Notes: generated from the letters alone by a model not told the origin. Positions 38,517 to 46,555 are shown, counted from the stretch's first letter. The stretch: DNA of 64,000 nucleotides from Planctomycetaceae bacterium (GCA_021732415.1 JAKFVC010000047.1:38730-102729), one strand, 5' to 3'. Program-made: numbers and translations.

Positions 38517-38573
38517 AAACCCGCCGCTCCGGTTGACTGACTTGTTCGGCCTATTCGCTGATATCCCTATTAT

Positions 38574-39431
38574 CTAGCGGGGCCCCAAGCTCACTAATTC
38601 GATGCCGATCACGGCACAGGCTATCAGAAATAATATCACTGCGTTTGCTACGGATAATTGGATTGTGGACGGCGGCAATTCGCGCGTCGGTCCTGCAGAT
38701 CGATAGACCCACATCGCGGCGGCCACAATCAGCGAGAGGAACAGGAGCATGAAAGGGACATAGAAGGAAAGCAGCTGACGAAACAGCAGCTCGCGGTCGC
38801 CGAAGACGGCCGTGTGAGCCGTCATCAGTATGAAGTAGGGAAAGAAGCCGGCCGCGACGGTGATGACCCACCGGGCTTGAGAATCGCCTGGAACTGGGCC
38901 GTAGGTGCGCAGCAGATGGAACATGCATCTGCCGAACACCGCCAGCACTGGGATGGCGACCAAAGCGAATATGACTTTGATCACCACAGGTGGGATGCCA
39001 TAACCGAGGTGGCCATAAACGAGTACTGCTTCAGGATCGCCGTGCCCCGTGACCACGCTTTGCAGGAGTAAAACGCCGTTCAGTCCGAAGGCCAGGGTGA
39101 AGGTCATCCATGCAATCAACCAGCCGACCGAGCCCCGTGCGAATTGGCGTGAAAGCGGAAATAAGGGGACAGCGAACAGAATCCCGAACAGGATACCACC
39201 ACCGCTTTTAAGCATGTGGCTCCAGGGAGGCAGGTTTTCCATGTGCGTGGACACGTAGGAAAAATCGAACGGTCGCAGGACAAATCCGGTGACCTGCCCA
39301 CCTCCCAGCCAGCACCCCAGAGCGTGCCCGAATTCATGGATCGCGGTCGCTAAGTTGGCACAAACTGCGAACGCCGAAAACAGCATGAACGCTAACAACG
39401 CTGCGCTGGGTCGTGTGTGTCCGTTGTCCAT
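38574..39431 (-). CDS. Cassette-encoded M50-like membrane metalloprotease
   Basis: From ATG 39431 the 285-residue protein has about six membrane helices. The first (FMLFSAFAVCANLATAI) is followed by AIHEFGHALGCWLGGGQVTG, an HEXXH zinc motif embedded in a helix as in the M50/site-2-protease group. The downstream D-containing motif expected as third zinc ligand (NPDG in classical S2P) is not obvious, so catalytic activity is uncertain. An attC site lies directly upstream at 39450-39550. A longer frame to 39524 crosses that site. Confidence 0.72.
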   Translation of the reverse strand: MDNGHTRPSAALLAFMLFSAFAVCANLATAIHEFGHALGCWLGGGQVTGFVLRPFDFSYVSTHMENLPPWSHMLKSGGGILFGILFAVPLFPLSRQFARGSVGWLIAWMTFTLAFGLNGVLLLQSVVTGHGDPEAVLVYGHLGYGIPPVVIKVIFALVAIPVLAVFGRCMFHLLRTYGPVPGDSQARWVITVAAGFFPYFILMTAHTAVFGDRELLFRQLLSFYVPFMLLFLSLIVAAAMWVYRSAGPTRELPPSTIQLSVANAVILFLIACAVIGIELVSLGPR

Positions 39432-39449
39432 AGGAATGCGATTCGATGG

Positions 39450-39550
39450 GCTTAACGCCCAGGCTAATCCGCGTTGTGCTGCGCGAGTGCTTTGAATAAC
39501 ACAATAATCCCGCCAGCGGCACAATGTCGGGTTGAACCACTAGTTCAAGG
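39450..39550 (-). other. attC site
   Basis: GCTTAACGCCCAGGCTAATC, then GCGTTGTGCTGCGCGAG, a 25-bp centre, GCGGCACAATGTCGGGTTGA and a degraded end (CCACTAGTTCAAG). Both inner arms match the array consensus. Confidence 0.75.
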
Positions 39551-39591
39551 AAACGGGACGAGTAGTCGTTGAGTTCCACGTATCCCGGCCT

Positions 39592-39679
39592 CCTAAACCA
39601 AACGCCCAGGTTAAACCGCGTTGTGCCCACAGGTGACATGATACAACAACCCAGCCGCGGCCCTCGCCCACTAGTCGGT
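39592..39679 (-). other. attC site
   Basis: CCTAAACCAAACGCCCAGGT then TAAACCGCGTTGTGCCC on the left; AGCCGCGGCCCTCGCC and CTAGTCGGTTAATC on the right. Only 41 bp separate it from the previous site, so the intervening cassette is ORF-less. Confidence 0.6.
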
Positions 39680-39879
39680 TAATCTGCATCACGCTTGCCC
39701 TGGTTGTAAATCGCGAGTACCACGATGCCGACGAGCCCGCCCACTACGAATAGAAAGACTGCTCCGCCAAGATTGACGTGAGCTCGTCCGCCAGCGATGA
39801 CCGCGACGAAAGCAATACCTGCAAACACGAGCAGGCAACCGCAGCCTCCCTTCGCAAACGCTCGACCTTTCTCACCCAT
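39679..39879 (-). CDS. Small cassette membrane protein
   Basis: The 66-residue protein has two hydrophobic stretches, CGCLLVFAGIAFVAVIAGGR and GGAVFLFVVGGLVGIVVLAI, with a basic, acidic tail (GKRDAD), giving a helical hairpin in the membrane. It is flanked by attC sites. Function unknown; very small hydrophobic proteins are common integron cargo and some act as toxins or stress proteins, which cannot be judged here. Confidence 0.6.
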   Translation of the reverse strand: MGEKGRAFAKGGCGCLLVFAGIAFVAVIAGGRAHVNLGGAVFLFVVGGLVGIVVLAIYNQGKRDAD

Positions 39880-39890
39880 CCGAGACTCTC

Positions 39891-39993
39891 GCTAACTATC
39901 GTCCAGGGTAACCCGCGTTGTGCCACGCGATCGACCATGATTACACACCAAATCCGCCCGCGGCACAATTTCGGGTCTAATCGCTTGTTAGAC
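39891..39993 (-). other. attC site
   Basis: GCTAACTATCGTCCAGGGTA, GCGTTGTGCCACGCGATCG, centre, CGCGGCACAATTTCGGGTC, CTTGTTAGAC. The right core GTTAGAC (39987-39993) fits GTTRRRY exactly. Confidence 0.82.
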
Positions 39994-39994
39994 G

Positions 39995-40339
39995 TTACGG
40001 TTTGAATTCTCCCGCAAAACCGACAGGCCAAATTACCTGATATTGGTAATCGGTAAAACGGCACCACGCGGCGGTGACCATTGCGAGCAAGCCATGCGAT
40101 GCGAGTAGCGGCTTGCACAACACGAAGGCCGCTTCGGGGTCTTGAGTATAAATGAAAACCTTGATGGTTCCCGCACCGTACGAGTTTCCATCGACCTGAT
40201 GTGGATATGTCGAATCGTCGCGCGGATTCCCAAGAGCGTCAGCAAAGTCATCCTCGAAGTCGAGGCTCTCTAGCGGACAATTTTCAGGGAACTGCAGAAC
40301 GAGTTGAAATTCATGACTCGACACGAAAGAACCGCCCAA
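39995..40339 (-). CDS. Integron cassette protein, unknown
   Basis: The 114-residue cytoplasmic-looking protein contains SSHEFQLVLQFPENCPLESL and KVFIYTQDPEAAFVLCKPLL, an alternating strand/helix pattern like a small alpha/beta domain. The start region overlaps the right attC site slightly. The stop lies two bases after the left attC. No family recognised. Confidence 0.65.
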   Translation of the reverse strand: MGGSFVSSHEFQLVLQFPENCPLESLDFEDDFADALGNPRDDSTYPHQVDGNSYGAGTIKVFIYTQDPEAAFVLCKPLLASHGLLAMVTAAWCRFTDYQYQVIWPVGFAGEFKP

Positions 40340-40433
40340 TGCACAAGCTAGCCCACGTCGTGCCGCGTGAGCGCTATTGATTACACTGTAAACTCACCCG
40401 TGGCACAATTTCGGGTTAAGGCGCTTGTCAGGC
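40331..40433 (-). other. attC site
   Basis: CACGTCGTGCCGCGTGAGCG and CCGTGGCACAATTTCGGGTT arms with right core GTCAGGC (40427-40433). The left core is degraded (CCGCCCAATGC). Confidence 0.7.
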
Positions 40434-40464
40434 ACTTGGCGGATATCGGATCGAACCAGCGGAA

Positions 40465-40848
40465 TTAGGCAATCCCATGCCTAAAATCGTAGATCGGAAA
40501 CCAAGCCCCCAGCACCCACAGATAAAGACTGTCCCGATCTTCGGCTCCTCGCGGACCCACGTAACAATTACTCTCGACACGAGCCAATAGAATAGCATTC
40601 CACCTGACATTCACAGACACACTTGGAACCACGGGCACCCGCGATTCCCTGATTGCCAGCCCGAGATACCATTTCTGAACCGGCGAGATTTCCAGTGGAG
40701 GGTTAAATCTAACTGGCTTAGTCTCAGAAAAATCGAGACTGCGAACAGCGGCATAGGGCAAACGCACGTACCCCCAAGCCAGACTCAACAGCAGCAGAGC
40801 CACCACACCCTGAAATCTGCGCCGCCGTTTCAACCGGAGAGTCGCCAT
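40465..40848 (-). CDS. Cassette-encoded membrane-anchored protein
   Basis: From ATG 40848 the 127-residue protein has a basic N-terminus (MATLRLKRRRRFQGV) and one membrane helix (VALLLLSLAWGYVRLPYAAV), consistent with a signal anchor. About 90 extracytoplasmic residues follow, including LEISPVQKWYLGLAIRESRV and LYLWVLGAWFPIYDFRHG. Function unknown. Confidence 0.65.
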   Translation of the reverse strand: MATLRLKRRRRFQGVVALLLLSLAWGYVRLPYAAVRSLDFSETKPVRFNPPLEISPVQKWYLGLAIRESRVPVVPSVSVNVRWNAILLARVESNCYVGPRGAEDRDSLYLWVLGAWFPIYDFRHGIA

Positions 40849-40967
40849 ATCTTCAACATCTGAGCACGGGGCCAACCGGCACGCTGATTCAGCCCGTGAG
40901 CTGAGCCACGCACGGTGGTTATCAAGCTGAGATTCGATAGTCGGGTGAATGCCGCATCCCCTTTCTG

Positions 40968-41062
40968 CCTAACGCCCAGATTTACTCGCGGTACGAGGCC
41001 GGTTGAGATGATATACCAAACCCATAACTCTATGCACGTCGAATTGAACCGCTATTAGTGCA
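40968..41062 (-). other. attC site
   Basis: GCCTAACGCCCAGATTTACT at the left core (perfect RYYYAAC), arms CGCGGTACGAGG and ATGCACGTCGAATTGAACCG, right end CTATTAGTGC. Confidence 0.65.
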
Positions 41063-41140
41063 TTGCGACAAGTTCATTGATTCCAGGCAATAAGTCGAAC
41101 GACATTCCAGAATCTGTCGTGACTAGTATGAGATCGTCAA

Positions 41141-41500
41141 CTACGTGATGCACACGCCAGCGCCTCGCTGCTCCGCAAGGGTGATGGCGTCAACAAATCG
41201 CTTCATATAATCGCGAATATTCGCCCCGTCCGATGTACGCCCCCAGAGCTCTTTAGCGATCGCTTCTGATTCGGATTCAATCATGCGGCATTCGGCTGCG
41301 AATGCAGACAAATCGGCAGGATAGACGAACAGGTCAGTGTCGTTGAGTTGGGGGAAGAATCGAGCTCCCCGTTTCACGAGCGACTGCGAGCCCCACAGTT
41401 CCTTGCGGTATGATTCGAAACCGGCGGCGTCGCACTCGATTGCGTTCAGATACGAGTACCCACCTGCAACCGGATCAAAAAGATCAACGATAAGTGTCAT
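41141..41500 (-). CDS. Integron cassette protein, unknown
   Basis: From ATG 41500 the 119-residue protein starts MTLIVDLFDPVAGGYSYLNA and has a helical C-terminal half (ECRMIESESEAIAKELWGRT; IRDYMKRFVDAITLAEQRGA). No membrane helix or signal. No family recognised. It shares a long stretch (41063-43016) with two further genes without clear attC sites between them, so the three may have arrived as separate cassettes whose sites have decayed. Confidence 0.62.
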   Translation of the reverse strand: MTLIVDLFDPVAGGYSYLNAIECDAAGFESYRKELWGSQSLVKRGARFFPQLNDTDLFVYPADLSAFAAECRMIESESEAIAKELWGRTSDGANIRDYMKRFVDAITLAEQRGAGVCIT

Positions 41501-41582
41501 TGCCGCTCCTTCGAGTCGCACAACTCAAGTTCACGTATTCGGTCCACTGCAACGCCGAGTCCCGCGTTCCAGCACCGTTCGT

Positions 41583-42350
41583 TCAGCCCTGCCGCCTCAC
41601 CATTTCGTTGATCCAAATCGGAGCAAATGGCGACGTGCAGCCTTTCGAACAGGGATAGTCGCGATAGAGGCCCAGTTTTTCACCGATCGCGATGGCTCGC
41701 TTGCGGTGTTGGGGCGAGTGGATGCCGATTTCCGCCAGGCACGTGTTCATCGTCCATTGCACTTCGAGAGCGGCGGAGCCCATCTCCTGCTCGATGCGTT
41801 CGAGCAACGCTGCCAGGTCGAGTCCCGCGGGACTCTTCGCGACGCGCCCGGCGGTCAGTTGCCAACCCTCGCGAGCCACCCAGCGGTCATTCGACGTCAT
41901 CCATTTCTGGCGCAGGGTCTCTTTGTCGGCGTGCTCTTTCACGACATAGGAGTGGAGCCAGTCGGCCACCCAGTTAAAAGTGATCGACTTCACCATGCGC
42001 TCCAGCTCAGCGGCCGACAGCAGATTAACTTTGATCAAGAGCGTCGCCAGAAGCTGGGCATCAACGTTTGCGGTCGCCCACAGGGCCAGTGCCAATTCGT
42101 GATTGGTCTTGATCTTCTTGGCCAGGTCCCGCAGGTCTCCGCGTGAGACACCGAACTGATTGTCACCGGCCCCCTTCGCCCAGGCACTCCCCTTAGCGTT
42201 TTGAGCCCGCACACTCGCCTTGCCCAGCGCCGCAAGTTGGCCGAGGGTTTCCTCCAGAGTTACGGCCGTGCCCGTCGTGCGTGCAGGCGTCGTTTTGGCC
42301 TTCGCGGCCTTGGGTTGTGAAGTCGTCTTGGATATCAGTTTCTTTACCAT
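41583..42350 (-). CDS. AlkD-like DNA alkylation repair protein
   Basis: The 255-residue protein has a lysine/alanine/threonine-rich N-terminal tail (LISKTTSQPKAAKAKTTPAR), then HEAT-like helical repeats: GVSRGDLRDLAKKIKTNHEL, LALALWATANVDAQLLATLL, MVKSITFNWVADWLHSYVVK. It ends in a cysteine motif (YPCSKGCTSPFAPIW). AlkD-family DNA glycosylases remove positively charged alkylated bases without base flipping. The basic tail may aid DNA binding. Start at ATG 42350. Confidence 0.82.
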   Translation of the reverse strand: MVKKLISKTTSQPKAAKAKTTPARTTGTAVTLEETLGQLAALGKASVRAQNAKGSAWAKGAGDNQFGVSRGDLRDLAKKIKTNHELALALWATANVDAQLLATLLIKVNLLSAAELERMVKSITFNWVADWLHSYVVKEHADKETLRQKWMTSNDRWVAREGWQLTAGRVAKSPAGLDLAALLERIEQEMGSAALEVQWTMNTCLAEIGIHSPQHRKRAIAIGEKLGLYRDYPCSKGCTSPFAPIWINEMVRRQG

Positions 42351-42417
42351 CGCACCTTCGGCCAATGCTGGCCGCCCTGATGATGGGGAAGGATAACGTT
42401 CAGATATATTCCTGCAG

Positions 42418-43011
42418 TCAGCGGCTTGGATCGTCCGCGTGAGGCCGATTCTTACGATACGGAGTCAACAGTTTCTTGAGTCTCGCCGTTCCGTTGTCTG
42501 TAAGATCATAGATCCGCTCTTTGTCCCCGAAGACCTTCATTTCTCCGCACCCAAAACAGATCTGAAAAAACACTTGCAGCTCTTGCACAGATAGCCTGAC
42601 GGCAAAATCAGGATGGAATCCTCCACATTTCTTTTCGCCCGAATACTTCGTTGAGGTGTTGCCGTCGACGAGAATTGACATCAACTGACTTTTGTCGCTG
42701 GCCGTCAACGACAGTGTCTCGCGATAGAATGGGTAGCCGTTCATCTGCAGTGTTGGCGTGCGAGACGCTTCGCTTCGCAGAAGTTCAAATTCATAGAACT
42801 GATGAGGAAGACCTTCATACAACGTAATGGACAACACGCCAATCATCTCATCCCATTCGCGAGCGCTCATTTGCTTGCGAAACGGTAGCGTCCGTGAAAT
42901 AGCGGGAGTCGGTTGAAACACGAGCGGACGAGTCACACCATGCCTTACCGGAGCGCAAAGCACACACAGGACAACAATGATCGATGCTAATCCGATACTA
43001 TGCAATGCCAT
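42418..43011 (-). CDS. Cassette-encoded secreted protein, unknown
   Basis: The 197-residue product begins with a signal peptide (MALHSIGLASIIVVLCVLCA). The mature part has a cysteine cluster (KKCGGFHPDFAVRLSVQELQ; FFQICFGCGEMKVFGDKERI) and a basic tail (RLKKLLTPYRKNRPHADDPS). Export and cysteine pairs suggest a disulfide- or metal-stabilised domain. No known family recognised. Its start lies directly beside the attC at 43017. Confidence 0.65.
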   Translation of the reverse strand: MALHSIGLASIIVVLCVLCAPVRHGVTRPLVFQPTPAISRTLPFRKQMSAREWDEMIGVLSITLYEGLPHQFYEFELLRSEASRTPTLQMNGYPFYRETLSLTASDKSQLMSILVDGNTSTKYSGEKKCGGFHPDFAVRLSVQELQVFFQICFGCGEMKVFGDKERIYDLTDNGTARLKKLLTPYRKNRPHADDPSR

Positions 43012-43016
43012 TGAAA

Positions 43017-43118
43017 TGCTCTAACCGCCCAACGACCGTGTTCACCGGGCGGCGGCAAACAACCTGGAATCTCAGAAAACGCGTGCGACCGCCAATCCGG
43101 TGCCATACATTGCTAGGC
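43017..43118 (-). other. attC-like site of a second type
   Basis: GCTCTAACCGCCCAACGACC at the left and CCATACATTGCTAGGC at the right, with GGGCGGCGGC/GCGACCGCC inner complementarity. It lacks the common GTTGTGCC/GGCACAAT arms. Confidence 0.55.
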
Positions 43119-43775
43119 GTGCGTGGGCCCTGGATGCCGCAGCACAACATGCGTAGCCTTCTCCGACGCGACACATTTCACGCATTCGTAGCCCAAAGCC
43201 CGCAAGTCAACCCCTTCGAAGAGTCGCTCGCCACGACCAAGCAGGACCGGTGAGATCGCAATGTGCAGCTCATCAATGAGGCCCTCACGCAGATACTGCT
43301 GGATGGTGTTGGCCCCACCACCAATCCGCACATCTTTTCCGCCGGCCGCCGCGCGTGCCCGATCGAGCGCCTCGTGGATGCCGCCGGTGATGAAGTGAAA
43401 CGTCGTGTTGCTCTCCATCTCGATGGGGGCACGCGCATGGTGAGTCAAGACGAAGACGGGAACGTGATACGGCGGATTGTCTCCCCACCAGCCCTTCCAA
43501 TTCAGGTCCGGCCACGGACCGCGAACTGGTCCGAACATATTCCTGCCGAGAATCCAGGCCCCCATATTCTGAAACCCACGCGCGGCGAAGTCGTCGTCCA
43601 CCCCCGTGGTGCCACCATCGTTGCCACACAGAGCCCGCTGCAACGTGCGTGTCGGGAAGAGCCACTGATGCAGATCTGTGCCGCCCACGCCGAGCGGATT
43701 GTTGACGTCTTGATCTGGGCCAGCTCCGTATCCGTCGAGCGAGATGGTAAAGCCCTCAACGCGAACTCGTGTCAT
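43113..43775 (-). CDS. RibD C-terminal/DHFR-fold reductase (cassette)
   Basis: From ATG 43775 the 220-residue protein has the dihydrofolate-reductase-like fold of the RibD C-terminal family: RVEGFTISLDGYGAGPDQDV, ILGRNMFGPVRGPWPDLNWK, VFVLTHHARAPIEMESNTTF, IGGGANTIQQYLREGLIDEL and ISPVLLGRGERLFEGVDL. Such proteins bind NADPH. Most have unknown substrates and they are not the trimethoprim-resistance DfrA/B enzymes. Its 3' end overlaps the attC core. Confidence 0.85.
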   Translation of the reverse strand: MTRVRVEGFTISLDGYGAGPDQDVNNPLGVGGTDLHQWLFPTRTLQRALCGNDGGTTGVDDDFAARGFQNMGAWILGRNMFGPVRGPWPDLNWKGWWGDNPPYHVPVFVLTHHARAPIEMESNTTFHFITGGIHEALDRARAAAGGKDVRIGGGANTIQQYLREGLIDELHIAISPVLLGRGERLFEGVDLRALGYECVKCVASEKATHVVLRHPGPTHA

Positions 43776-43799
43776 ACTCCGTCCTCTACTTGGATTGTC

Positions 43800-43831
43800 G
43801 CCTAACACCCTGGTTGAACCGTTTGTTAGGA
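43800..43831 (-). other. Minimal attC-like site (32 bp)
   Basis: GCCTAACACCCTGGTTGAAC followed by CGTTTGTTAGGA: both outer cores are present but the central arms shared by other sites are absent. It can fold as CCTAACA/TGTTAGG with an inner GGTT/AACC. Confidence 0.55.
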
Positions 43832-43876
43832 CCTTTTGTATTTATGTCAATGACCGACGAGTGACTACTGGCCCTA

Positions 43877-44410
43877 CTACCGTGACGGTTGCTGATGGTC
43901 TGATACGACTCCGGCTGTCGCCTCCGCCAGGAGATCAGTGAGCCGCGTCATCAGTTGCCTGCAAAACGTGCTTTGGCTTTGATTGTCAACAATGTAACGC
44001 ACTTTAGAAGTTTTGACTATCGGCAGCAGATGAGGCGGGACGGAGTCATCAATCTTTGCCCGGTCCTGCGGCACTCGTTTAATCCAGGCGTCATAAGAGA
44101 ACCGCTGCGCATAGAGTTCACACCATCGGAGTTTACCAGCGCTCAACATGTCGACAATCGGTTTTCGATCGCCCAGACCAACGAGTTGATCGAATTGAGC
44201 TAGCGATTCAGAATCTGAGTCAAACGCGCCCACTACGATCCGTGCGCCACCATAGACACTCGACAATGCCGCATCCTGCATGTCGAGCGAGGGAATATAA
44301 ATATCCAGTGCCAAGTATCGGAGCAGTACGCCCTGTGCTTTGGCAACGTCGGCCAGTTTGCGGCCGGAAAGCGATGGCTTCGAGGTGTAAACGGCCAGTG
44401 TGTGCTGCAT
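43877..44410 (-). CDS. Integron cassette protein, unknown
   Basis: From ATG 44410 the 177-residue protein begins MQHTLAVYTSKPSLSGRKLA and contains SLAQFDQLVGLGDRKPIVDM and LLPIVKTSKVRYIVDNQSQS. It has no membrane helix. An upstream start (44488) would cross the short attC at 44433-44474 and is disfavoured. No family recognised. Confidence 0.62.
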   Translation of the reverse strand: MQHTLAVYTSKPSLSGRKLADVAKAQGVLLRYLALDIYIPSLDMQDAALSSVYGGARIVVGAFDSDSESLAQFDQLVGLGDRKPIVDMLSAGKLRWCELYAQRFSYDAWIKRVPQDRAKIDDSVPPHLLPIVKTSKVRYIVDNQSQSTFCRQLMTRLTDLLAEATAGVVSDHQQPSR

Positions 44411-44432
44411 TTGCGATGTCTTGTGAGACTGG

Positions 44433-44474
44433 GCCCAACGTCTAGGAATATTCAAGTGGTGTGTTTCGTCAGGC
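44433..44474 (-). other. Minimal attC-like site (42 bp)
   Basis: GCCCAACGTCTAGGAATATT then CAAGTGGTGTGTTTCGTCAG+GC: left core GCCCAAC fits RYYYAAC and the right end is GTCAGGC, but the inner arms are missing. Confidence 0.45.
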
Positions 44475-44873
44475 ACGACGACCGGCAACTAACCCGCCCC
44501 AGTAGACCGCCGCCAGCTTAGTCAGGAATGAAACGGCGAACAGCACGGCGATTCTCGGAGTCACCCCCGCGAACAACAGCGCGGTGATGTCGATGAGAGC
44601 GTATACTAACCAGACCACCAGGGCCGCCTTGACCGCAAACTCTCGCTCCCACCAACCGCCCACCCACCTGCCAGCCAGGAACATCAGCGGAATGCCAGCG
44701 ACGATGCTGCAATACGGTGCGGCGATCTGAATGTGGTCGTGGTAGTATTGCTCGGGGTGGCCGGGGTCGATCACATGGCCGTAAACGACCATGTATAAGA
44801 TGCTGACCGCGACGTTCGCAACCAACACCAGGAGTGCAACGCCCACCAGCTCAGCCAAGCGACGGAGTCTCAT
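44469..44873 (-). CDS. Cassette-encoded four-helix membrane protein
   Basis: From ATG 44873, preceded by GAGGGGACCTG, the 134-residue protein has about four hydrophobic helices: LAELVGVALLVLVANVAVSI, APYCSIVAGIPLMFLAGRWV, VKAALVVWLVYALIDITALL and ITALLFAGVTPRIAVLFAVS with FLTKLAAVYWGGLVAG. It resembles small integral membrane proteins of unknown function. The longer frame to 44966 runs into the attC site. Confidence 0.68.
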   Translation of the reverse strand: MRLRRLAELVGVALLVLVANVAVSILYMVVYGHVIDPGHPEQYYHDHIQIAAPYCSIVAGIPLMFLAGRWVGGWWEREFAVKAALVVWLVYALIDITALLFAGVTPRIAVLFAVSFLTKLAAVYWGGLVAGRRA

Positions 44874-44885
44874 CAGGTCCCCTCT

Positions 44886-44993
44886 TCTCCAACGCCTCAC
44901 GCGCGGGTTACCCCTCGTTGTGCCGCGCGAGCGAGTGGAATATGAGATTAAGCCCGCGCGCGGCACAATGTCGGGTTGAACCGTATATTAGGA
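44886..44993 (-). other. attC site
   Basis: CTCCAACGCCTCACGCGCGG, CTCGTTGTGCCGCGCGAGCG, centre, GCGCGCGGCACAATGTCGGG, TTGAACCGTATATTAGG. The inner arms are nearly perfect; the right core is altered to ATTAGGA. Confidence 0.75.
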
Positions 44994-45020
44994 AATGGCC
45001 CGCTGATGAAATTTCGGTCT

Positions 45021-45605
45021 CTACTGTGTTGATCGAATAAAGTCGCGCACTTCACCAGCCACTTGTTGCGCCAAGTCTTCTGATAGAGTCACGATCCCAA
45101 CCACCAATTGTGCCCCATGCTCACCCGTAATGACAATATCATAGTCGGGGTTGCCGTTGGAGAAATTGCTGAAGAAATGTGTACTTGGCAGTACGCAGAC
45201 CGCCGGGAACTCGGAAAGCAGCATCCGTTGACATCGCAGCCCTAACCAGCCTGAGCGGACGATGACAACGTGCCGAGCACGGTCGATTGTCGCCCTTAAC
45301 GTTTGCAGCAGCAGCGTCCCCCCGGCCAAGTGTCCGGCGCCAATGAATAGGACCATGACGCCTGCCAGTAACGTCTTCCACAGCGCCTGGTCCGCGGGAA
45401 TGGCCTGCTGCCCGACAGGTCGAACCAAGCCTATCGCCGCAAGGCTGCCCCACAAGACGCAGAATAAGACTAATCCCCCTGTTGTGGAAAACAAGAGACC
45501 AAACGGCAGCCCAACGATCCCCGGACCGCTCGACAGGCACAGCCGATCACGCGACAAAGTCCAGAGCCGATGAGGCCGTTGGGGGCCCCGCCGTCCACCA
45601 ACCAT
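45021..45605 (-). CDS. Cassette-encoded membrane protein, possible PH-like domain
   Basis: The 194-residue protein has two helical segments near the N-terminus (IVGLPFGLLFSTTGGLVLFC and LWGSLAAIGLVRPV) and one around LLAGVMVLFIGAGHLAGGTL. A beta-rich region follows (RHVVIVRSGWLGLRCQRMLL; YDIVITGEHGAQLVVGIVTL) with a pattern like YdbT/PH-domain membrane proteins; that resemblance is weak. Function unknown. Confidence 0.65.
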   Translation of the reverse strand: MVGGRRGPQRPHRLWTLSRDRLCLSSGPGIVGLPFGLLFSTTGGLVLFCVLWGSLAAIGLVRPVGQQAIPADQALWKTLLAGVMVLFIGAGHLAGGTLLLQTLRATIDRARHVVIVRSGWLGLRCQRMLLSEFPAVCVLPSTHFFSNFSNGNPDYDIVITGEHGAQLVVGIVTLSEDLAQQVAGEVRDFIRSTQ

Positions 45606-45633
45606 GGAGACTGCCTTTCATATTGTAGTTTGC

Positions 45634-45728
45634 CGACTAACGCCCAGATGAATCTGCGTGTGACCACAGCTGAGATGATACAGCAAACGCCGGCCGCGGC
45701 ACATGTCGGGTTGAACCGCTTGCTAGGT
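45634..45728 (-). other. attC site
   Basis: CGACTAACGCCCAGATGAAT, TGCGTGTGACCACAGCTGAG, then GCCGCGGCACATGTCGGGTT, GAACCGCTTGCTAGGT. Confidence 0.75.
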
Positions 45729-45995
45729 CACATTTGCCTGTTCGATGCGCAGCGCGCTGATCTCCCTGTCCTTGGCCGCGAGCAATCGTTCGCACCCGCT
45801 CAGCAGAAATCCGTACCAGGACGTCACCGTGAGGAGCACGCCAAACCAGATGAAATGAGGGTTGCCTATCGAGAGCCCGTAGCCGACGATAGACAAAGCA
45901 ATCACAGCGAGCACGCCGACCGCGACTGGGGAAGTGGTCTTGCGGTGGAGTTCAAGCAATGGCGAGGCAACTCGCTCGCAGAGTGTCTGTGGCAT
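45723..45995 (-). CDS. Small cassette membrane protein
   Basis: The 90-residue protein has two helices (VAVGVLAVIALSIVGYGLSI; FIWFGVLLTVTSWYGFLLSG) followed by a short charged tail (CERLLAAKDREISALRIEQA), which could form a coiled coil. Flanked by attC sites. Function unknown. Confidence 0.62.
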   Translation of the reverse strand: MPQTLCERVASPLLELHRKTTSPVAVGVLAVIALSIVGYGLSIGNPHFIWFGVLLTVTSWYGFLLSGCERLLAAKDREISALRIEQANVT

Positions 45996-46049
45996 TGATC
46001 ATCCTATCGCAGTGTGTCATTGGTCAAACTACAGACTTCCGCAGTTCAG

Positions 46050-46142
46050 CCTACCGTCCAAGTTTATCCGCGTGGGCCAATTCCAGCGTTGTCTTATCAT
46101 TGCGGCGGCTACCCACGTCGGGTTGAACCACTTGTGTTAGGC
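46050..46142 (-). other. attC site
   Basis: GCCTACCGTCCAAGTTTATC, CGCGTGGGCC at the left; CCCACGTCGGGTTGAACCAC, TTGTGTTAGGC at the right, with right core GTTAGGC (46136-46142). Confidence 0.72.
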
Positions 46143-46451
46143 CTTTGTTTCCGCAGCTCGAGCATCCCGACAGTATACATACCAGGCGAATGCGGCCAAC
46201 AGGGCGACTGATAATCCGAAGAGGCCGGTTGAAAGGTTTAACCAGTGACTCTCGGGTGATGGCCGCCACTGCGGATTCATTCTCGTTTTCCCGGCGAGCT
46301 TCTTATAAAGGACGGAATCATTTAGCCATACGACAAAGAGAACTCCACCGTTGGACACAAACCAGACGAAGACACCGAGGAGTGAGCAGACGGGTAATCC
46401 TCTCACGAAGGAAGGAGTTGCAGGTTGAGAAATTAGCGCTTTGATGTCCAC
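46137..46451 (-). CDS. Small cassette membrane protein
   Basis: The 104-residue protein has two membrane helices (LPVCSLLGVFVWFVSNGGVL with FVVWL; LSTGLFGLSVALLAAFAWYV) joined by a basic loop (KKLAGKTRMNPQWRPSPES). Its 3' end overlaps the attC core. Function unknown. Confidence 0.62.
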   Translation of the reverse strand: MDIKALISQPATPSFVRGLPVCSLLGVFVWFVSNGGVLFVVWLNDSVLYKKLAGKTRMNPQWRPSPESHWLNLSTGLFGLSVALLAAFAWYVYCRDARAAETKA

Positions 46452-46487
46452 GCTGATCTACCAATGTGAGTCGATCCAATTGACCTG

Positions 46488-46555
46488 CCTAACGCCCGCG
46501 CTCACCGGCGGGCCGAGCAACGCGAGGCCCGTCCGAGTGCAGCGCGTTGTTAGGC
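46488..46555 (-). other. attC site, different type from the rest of the array
   Basis: GCCTAACGCCCGCGCTCACC, GGCGGGCCGAGCAACGCGAG, GCCCGTCCGAGTGCAGCGCG, TTGTTAGGC: 68 bp with perfect outer cores (46488-46494 and 46549-46555) and none of the array's GTTGTGCC/GGCACAAT arms. It belongs to the cassette carrying the GC-rich reductase gene. Confidence 0.85.
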
